Origin: Monodelphis domestica
Lineage: Eukaryota; Chordata; Mammalia; Didelphimorphia; Didelphidae
Direction of reading: 5' to 3'
Length of the DNA: 64,000 nucleotides
NCBI RefSeq assembly: GCF_027887165.1
Contig: NC_077228.1
Span: 211,953,635 to 212,017,634 of the forward strand
The notes beneath the pieces were generated by a model, which worked only from the letters and a program-made list of their open reading frames with translations, did not search any database and was not told the DNA's origin. The position numbers were made by a program, and so were the translations under genes. Each line of letters starts with the position of its first letter. Position 1 is the stretch's first letter. Shown piece by piece: positions 51,501 to 60,500 of this stretch.

Positions 51501-54500
51501 GTAATATAACTGGAAGCCTTCAAGTGCTATACCTCCTTTCGTTCCTACTTTACTTTCATTATTTCCCTTGAGGTTCTAACCTTTGGTCCTCCAAATGAAT
51601 CAAAATTCATCAAAATATTATTTTTTCTAGTTCTCTAAAGTATCTTCTTAGTCATTTAGTTGGTGTGGTGGCAAATATGTAAATTAATTTAGTTAGTTTT
51701 GCCTTTTTAATTATAGTGTAATAGTCTAGTCATGATCACTGAATGTACCTGCAATTATTTAAGTTGTTCTTTATTTCTTTAAAGAGTTTCTTTTAAAGAG
51801 TATTTTTTTATTTCTTTAAAGAGTGTTTTGTAGTTATATCTATAAAGTTCTTGAATGATATACATTTGAAAATATAATATATGTATATGTGAGATTCATT
51901 AAGTACAGAAGATAGCTTGATTTGTTTCTTTTACTGAATCATGCCGCCTGTTTTGTTGGGGCCAAATTTAGTTCAGAATAACACTTGGTAGATGTAATGG
52001 TTTTAAGGACTTCTTGTGGTAACTCCATTGCTTCTTGAGAATTCTTTGACTATAATTTGGGAACCACCTCCTTGGAAATCTGTCCATTCCAGATGACTTG
52101 TTCTATTTGTTTTCTGAACACAAAATGCAGATTGTCTCATATCGTCACCTCTCAGTCTTTGGACATATATTCTTGGTTCTGCCTTTAATGCTCTCCCCTC
52201 CTTTCCCTTTATCTAAGTCACATCCTTTCTTTAAGACCCAGCTCAGGTTTTATCTCCCACCTTTAATGAAGCCCAGCTTCTGGTCTGTGGTGGTCTCACT
52301 CCTCTGACCTATAGCATTCATTCATTGTCAGTCACACTTCTGTGATAGAACAGGGGCTACCTTTGCTATTATTGACCCAGAGTTCTGATTTCTAGGCCCC
52401 TCTCTTCCTTTAGCTCCTGTTGACACCCCTGTCCTAAAGAAGGAGGAATTGAAGTTTGATGATGGGGATGACTTCATGGCCACCCTTGGGTTTGGAGACA
52501 GTCCTATGGCAGAGCGGAAGCATGAAAAGGGAGACCAGTAAGACTGTCTTCCAAGCTGAGAGGCGTCTTCTAGCGTCTGAGCAGCATGGCTTCCTTTGTT
52601 GGGAAGGAGAGCACAGAGGTGGGGGTGGAGGGTGGGCACAGTTATCTGAGGTTACCCATGTTGTTGTTGCCCCCATCCCTCTGTCCTCTGCCTTGTCAGG
52701 GATGGCCCCCGCCCTGCTCGCTCTAAACTGGATGAGCTGCTGGGACGAGGGACTGCCTCCAAGCTCCTGGAGCGACCAGGCACTGGGGAGCTCCGGGAGT
52801 TCAGGTTGGATAAGAAGTACCAGAAGCAGCCTGGTGAGTGGACTCCACAGCCATGTACACTTAGAAAGGGAGGGTTATCCCAGACATGGCCATAGGCTCC
52901 TTGTTTCACAGATAAAGAAGACCCCTGGGGAGATGATGACTTTGCCTTTGGGGCCTACCAGCCCACAGTGGTCTCCTCTGAGAGCCGACAGTCCCGTAGG
53001 CAGTCTGTCAGGTAAGGAGGGGCCTGTCTGGGCCCCTGGAGCATTGCCTGACATATAATCTTCCCCAGGTCCTTTCCTCCTCCTATCAGCATCAGCCAGC
53101 TTTGATGTGTGTACACTATACCAGGAGCTCATGATCTAGAGCCTAGGAACCTATTTTCTGAATATTTTGACAACTATATTTCACGTATATTCCTGTGTGT
53201 TTGATTTTATGTCTTTAAAGACCTCCTTCTGGGAATGGGTCCATAGGCTTCACTGGCCTACCAAAGAGGTCTTTGCCACAAAAAAAGATTAGGAAGCCCA
53301 GCAGTATATTATATTACATTCTTTAAGAGTTTATGGAAGATTGAGATGTAGCATAGCATAATGGAATGATCACTGGCCTGGTAGTCAAGAGACATACACT
53401 CATGCATCACTATATATCTTGGATACTTGAACCTGAGCCCCATTTGGCAAAGGTTAATGGAGTCGGCAGTGGGATAGACCTCTTTCCTTTGCCTTACTTA
53501 TGCTTCTATCTTGAAGCAGATTCTCAGCGGAGAGTCTCACCAATCCTAAGGGAGAGCAGTGCTCCAAACAAAGTACACCTATCACAGCCAGCCCCGCTCA
53601 TACTGCAAAGGGAGGAGCTGACTGGTTGGGCCTCAAGGATGAAGACTTTGACCTGCTCCCTCCATCTCCTACCAAAGATTCCAGCAAGGTTGGCTCAGCA
53701 ATGGCTATACCTTCAGGATATAATCCTCCAGCCCGGCACTCTGCTCCAGCCAGACTGCCCGTGTCAGGGATGAAGGCACCTCCCAATGCTACAGCTGACC
53801 TTCACAAACCCAGCCTGGCTCCTAATCTGGAAACATCAGAGGAAAACAAAGAGGATGATTGGCTAAGCCATGCCTTGTCTCGGAAAAAATCTCAGAATTT
53901 AGCTAAAGAAGAACAGCCTGGGACTTCTAAAGGTCTGAGTCCCTCTGAAACATCAGATCTTCCCTTGGTCAGGTACACACATGGATTCTTTGTATTGCCT
54001 TTTAGGGAACTGGGCTGACACACTGCAAGCTAATTATTGCTGGGGATCTGTCACCAAGGCAGGGACTATAGGAAATCCTAGGAATATGAGCATTGAACTG
54101 TGCCTTTTTTGGAAATCTATAGGTAGAACCTTGAGGGGGGAAAAAAGACCTTCTTCCTTAGTTTTATCTAGGCAGAGAAATCAGGGGAAATGGAGCCACT
54201 ATAAAACCTCTATTCCTAGATGTGAAGAGAGAAACTCAGAGTCCTCTGTCTTGGCAACAGGCAGGGTTCCTGAGAGAAACTCCTATCTAAACTCCTTTGG
54301 GGTGTAATGAAAATAACCTTCCCTAGAATCTAAATAGATTAGGGAATAAACTGAGACTAGCCAAAACTGTAAATAAAATACTGTTGAGTTGTAGATGTGT
54401 TCACTTTAAGTATAAATGTTTGTCTTATAACAAAGGCCAAGGGATAAGCATATGGATAAGCCTAGCTGCCTGAAGGAGTTGGACTTAAGGAGGAAGCCCT

Positions 54501-57500
54501 GGTAGAGATGCTAGAAGGGAGGGTTTGTGAAGACAGGAAGGAATAACCAACTGAGGCTACTTTGGAGGGTGCTAACCCTGAAAAAAAAAAGATGAAAATT
54601 CAGGGAAATTTTGTGAGTGGCCCAGGGACATTATTGCATAATGGGATTCAGAATCTTCAAAGAAAGTAATTTTGACCTGAAGCTGAGGGCCAAATAAAAA
54701 GGAACCTGTATCTTTCAGGCTTGAGATAAGAGCAATATCTTTAGCCTTGGATTAAGTGGAGAAAAGTTGGGAGGTGAACCATCAGGGAAAGAAAAGTGAC
54801 TCAAAGAATCACACTGTTAGAAACCTCAGCCTACATGAGGATAAAAAAAAAAAAGAATATGAGCAATGTTTTAAATAATACTGGGGCAGCTAGGTTGCTC
54901 AATGGCTAGAGAGCCAGGCCTAGAATCCAGAGGATCTGGGTTCACATCTGGCCTCAGACACTTCCTAGCTGTGTGACGCTGAGCAAGTCACTTAACCCCA
55001 ATTGCTTAGCCCTCTTATTTAGTATTCTAAGAGAGAAGGGGTAAGAGTTTTGAAATAATAATTATAATAGCTAGCATTTATATAGTACCTACTGTGTGCC
55101 AGGAACTGTGCTAAGTGCTTTACAATTATTATCTCATTTGGTCCTCACAATAACCCTACATAGTAGTTGATATTATTATCCCCATTTTACAACTGAAGAA
55201 GCTGAGGCAAACAGGTTAAATAAGTTCCCCAGGATCACACAGCCAGTAAGTACCTGGGGCTGGATTTGAATGTAGGGCTTCCTAACTCTTCTCACCAACT
55301 CCAACTGACTTGAATCATGAGACTGAATACTTATGACCTGTCTATTCTATATATAGTATGTACCACTATATTCCTTCCTATTAATAGTTTATTTGCTTTC
55401 CACTGACCCTTATGAATGCTACACCACAGAAATAAGGTGAATCCCAAAGATACAATCTTGAAGGAACTAATGGTGATGTGGGGAGGGGAAATGGGAAGCC
55501 ATCCATTGGACAGGGAAAACCACCAGGGAGCCTTCTATGGTCAGACCTGAAGCTTCAGTGGACCTTACCTTTTGATTTGGCCTTTTTCAGCCAACCTCTT
55601 GCCAGTACCCAAAGGCCTGAGCAAACAGCTGCCAGAAGAACCCCAGGGACAGCACAAGAAGCTGAACCTGCACGCCTCAAAGGCAATGGGTATGCCTACA
55701 GCTGAGATTTTGTGGGGTTGGGGGACCACATCCTCAGCAAAAGGTTGGCATATAGCTATGGTAAGCCTTTCAGCCATGGGGGATGGAAGATGAGGACTGG
55801 ACCAGGGTCTCAATTACTGCTTTGAAACTTTTGTTCTGGATCAGAATACATTAAATTGACTCCAAGAACCATCTAGACTTCCAAGTGAGCTGGAGATCAT
55901 AAGGGATAAGCTCCAGAGCCACATTCTTCTCTTCCCCCAATCCTGCGACACATCCTGTCTCATGTGCTTGTCACTCTAGGCTCTCAGGGCTTTCCAAGAA
56001 GCTCCTTTCTCTTCCCTTTCACCTTTTTCCTTAAAGGAGTGATTCCTTTTCTTTCCCTTAGCCCAGAGGAGGTACTGTTCCAACTTGCCTTCCCATCAAC
56101 CCCCAATCTCTATATTTAGAGTTCCTCAGACTGATGCCCACTCCTGGACACCAGCTGCCCCTGTACTTCCTGCAGTTGAAACAAAAAGAGACACTTTTCC
56201 TGGAGAAGTTCCCAGTACTGGTAGGTTTTCTCTCCTGAAGGACCACTGAGCCATGGGCTACTACTAAGTGTTTGGGTGTCAGTCATAATACCTTTGTTGT
56301 AATGGTTCCTGGCCCCTGATGAATCTTCCCTAAAACTAGATTCTCCCTTAAGCATCCACCTGTCTCTATACCTCTGAGCTCTCTTTTTCATCTACTATTT
56401 ATTTTTCATTTCTTGCATTTTTCATACCTTGCAGCTTGTTTCCGGAGATCCCAAGAATTAACAGGGACTTCCATGCCTCTGCAGGTAGGGAGAAGTGAGC
56501 AAACAGGGATCTAGAACTCTCAAGTCTTTTTCTTCTAAGGTAATGTGTCCTACCTCAGAAACTAACATTTTCCTTCAAAATCTTCTAAGAAAGAGACATC
56601 ACCTGATACCCATACTTGTTTTTTCTAGAAATCTCATTCTAGACATTAGCTTGGAACCAAAAGTTGGTAGGGGAGACACAATTATCATCTAGATAGGAGC
56701 AGTTAGAAATGCCAACTATAAAGTGAGGGTACGGTTATTCTACCAGATCACTTTGAAATTATCCTTCCATCCTCAGATCTTCTGCAATCCTAGTCTCAGA
56801 TTCTGAATAGTGTAAAACCTCTGGTTCTAGATGGAGCCTTTGGACAGGAGGTGGCCATATAATGCAGAGGACTCAAACAACACGTGCTTAGAGTCAGCTC
56901 TCATGATAGGAGGAGAGCTTCCAGGATCTCAAAAAATTAGCAACCTTTGACAGAAAGCGAGAGGTTCTTAGATTTTCTTGTGTCATAGACCCTTTGGCAA
57001 TCTAGTGAAGCTCCTGGATCCCTTCTCAGAATCATATTTGTAAATACAAGAAAGTAAAATACTTGGGATTACAAAGGAAACCAAAGACTAGTAAAATAAA
57101 TACTTAATTTTTTCCCATTCAAGTTTACAAATTCCAGGTTAAGGGGCTTATGGGTCTAAGAGCCTCAATAGAAGGGTTCAATCTTATGAAGTTTCATTCT
57201 GACCCTAAAATTTGACAATTTATCCAGAGATCTCAATCATTTTACTAAGGATGGAAGAGGAAGGAAACTAAAGTCTCCTGTTTTGTACAGTGAAAGGCAA
57301 TGATTCCTTTTTCAAACCAGGCTAGTTGAGCTGCTAAGAAGCAGTGTCTGCAAGTCTCAGGACCTCTCTAATTTGACAAATAGTACCCTATCTATCAGAA
57401 ACTGTTATATCCACAGATCAAGTCAGGGGTGGCTATCCAGCTGCCCAAGAGCCAGAGTGCAATTTTGTCTGGCCAAGCTATTCTCTATTATTTCATATCT

Positions 57501-60500
57501 AACCCACTGGTGGATTCTTCTAACTCATGCAGGGCCTTTTCCCAGAAAGCCTAGCCCTGAGTTTGCTCCCAGGAGGAGAGTATCAGAAGAGGATCCTGGC
57601 TGCACAGGCCCAGCTACAATGTGGCACAGCAGAACTCCACGAGGAGCTATTAAAAAGTCAGGCCCGACAGGCAGAGCTGGAGACCCAGGTGAAGAGAGCT
57701 CTGGGGAGCCAGGAAAAGAGGGGACATTTTGGACAAGGATCTTAGTGGGCAGGTCAGAAAGAAACAAACACCAAGGGAAAGAAAACCAAAGGAACACAAG
57801 GCCTAAAGGAGAAGTAAAGGTCTGAGAGACATCTCTCCTCTCCTTCCTCCTGCCCACTCCAACATCCTCCAGGTTCGGAAGCTAGAACTAGAGAGAACTC
57901 AGCAACATATCCTGCTGGAGAGTTTGCAGCAGCGGCACCAGGCAGACTTGGAGCTTATTGAGAATGCACACAGGTAAGTGCCCCTGCCTACCTTCATCTT
58001 ACTGTAAACCTAAGTACCAAGGCCTAAGAGGCCTAGCTAGATTTCTTTAGGTTCCCCCAAATGAAATCCCAGCCTCAGTTTTTGAATGAATCTTAGCATC
58101 AGTCCTGTAGACCCATGGTGATGAGCCTATGGCACACATGCCAGAAGGGGCACTCAGAGCCTTCTCTGTGGGTATGTGTGCTGTTACCCCTGCATAGAGT
58201 TCCCCATAGTTTGTTACTAGAAAGCCAGAGGGACATAATCTGGGCTGCTCCCTTCCCCCTCTCCACATGCACCTGGGGACATTTCTCACATTTCATGGAG
58301 AAATGGAGAAAAGCTCACATTTCTAACCTCCCCCCCCCCCAAGAGGTTCACCATCACTACCATAGACCAAACCAATGGTGTTGAGGGAAATTCTAGATAC
58401 CCCCCCCCCCCAAGCCTGGAATGCTCTCCCTTTTGGTCTCTGCCTCTGGGTTTTCTTCAAATCTCAGCTAAAATCCCATCTTCTACAAGAAACTTTTCCC
58501 AGTCCCACTTAATGCTGGTGCCTCCCCTCTAAGATTATCTTTAATTTATCCTGTATTTGTCTTATTTTTACCTAGTTGTTTGCAGGTTGTCTCTCCCATT
58601 AGACTATAAGTTTTTTAAGGACAGAAACTTTAAGCTTAAAGGCCTTTCTTTGAACTCCAGCACTTAGCATAGTGCCTGACAAATAGTAATATTGTTCAGG
58701 AAAAAACCCCCAAACCTGAAAAAGTTTTAGAAATATATTTGGTCATTTGGCAAGGGAGAACGAACTAGAAAGGATTTGACTCTCTCTCATCCAAGCTCCT
58801 GGAGGTTTACATTATATAGGATTCAGAAAAGGGTACCAGCACATGAACTGCACCTATGAAGTTAATCACTTTTGCAAAGAAGGCAGCTTGAAAGCAAGGT
58901 CTATTGTAATGGATATCTGTAAGTATAAACATTCAATAAAAATTGGGCAAAGCCAAAACACAACAAAAACCCAAATTCAAACTTTCAGTTGGAACCCAAA
59001 ACAAAACCTAGGTGAACAGATTGTTTTGGGTGGATCTAGGACCTGGGGAATCCAAAATATTCTTTGTAACATCTCTAACATTCTTGAACAGTTATTGAGG
59101 TCAGGGTGACATTCTGGATTCAAATAATCTCTCGTCCTATAAAGATAGATTTAAATAGCACAATAATATTTCATTAAATTTAATTTATTAATTGGTGTCA
59201 AATTAGTTAAATTTAATATTTTCCCAAAAAATACAATAAAATATTTTCCACTGTAGACATTTAATAAATTTCCATCCCAAGTCCAGCAATCTATGTGCTT
59301 TTTGCAGGAGCAGGATCAAGGTGCTAGAGACATCATACCAGCAGCGGGAAGAGCGACTGCAGAGGGAAAATGAGGATCTTACAGCTCAGTATCTGTCTCA
59401 CTGCCAGGAGGCAGAGCATGCCAGAGCTGAGCTCCTGGCACAACACCAGCGTCGTCTTGCTGCTGCCGAGCAAGAGAAGGATCAGGAGATTGAGAGGCTC
59501 CAGAATTTACAGCGGTAAGGGATGGGTCCAGGATATGGAATTTAGGGAAGTTTGGCCCCAGTGGACTCACCTTAAAGGAAAATTCAAGTGTAAGCTATAG
59601 GATTCTTCTGCCTTTAGAAGTCCAAGGTAGACAGCTTCTGAAGAGTAGCGTAACTACATTCCTACTTAGTCAATAAGCCCTTTTTGAAGCCCGTGGTAAC
59701 ATGTGGCTTTCCATCTTTGAAGGGTACTGAGATGTGGATAGCAAAGAAGAAACCCTGCTTTTAGTAACTAGGAAGAAATAACTTTTAACTGAGTCCTAAA
59801 AAAGAAAGCTAAGTTTTCTTATTACAATATCCCCTTAGTCTTTGATTTTGATTTACTGATTTTTTCAATTAAGAAAAGTTAGCCTGCTTATTTATTTCTT
59901 GGGGTTTTGGAGACTCACTACAACTTCTTTTATGCCAATTTGCCAAAAAAAGACACAAAATTGTTTGCTACAGTTCTGACAAATGTGGTAGATGTTTTAT
60001 ATAAAACTCATTAACAGGTGATTTTAAAAAAAAACCCTTACCTTTGTAAAAATTAAATTAGTCTCTAGTAATAGAAATATTATATTTTATGAGGTTTATT
60101 AAGGATTATTAGAATTAAGAATAAAGAAAATAGAAAATAGAAAAATCATGTGCCTAAGGCTGATTAGCCCATTCAAAACCCCTGCACTTAGTTTACCCAC
60201 TACATCATTGCAACGGAAGAGAGATCCTGTGTGAGGCAGAGAGCCAGTTAAACACTCATTGTGATCTCGCCCAGGTGGAGACTCAGGTGAGATTATAGGG
60301 AATTCTGGGAAATACCAAAGACTTCTGGGGATTGAAGTCTAGGGTTCAAATCTCCATTTTACACCTTCTATCTCAGAGTCAAAATTGTACATTGATTCCA
60401 AGACAGACTAGGCATAACATAGCATTAAGGGGGTTAAGTGACTTGCCCAGGGCAACACAGCTAGAAATGTCTGAGGTCAAATTTGAACCCATGACCTCCT

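Noticed and set aside
52456-53058. A 200-codon + frame across FBF1 exons 11-13
   Set aside because: It is out of frame with FBF1, crosses two introns, and matches nothing.
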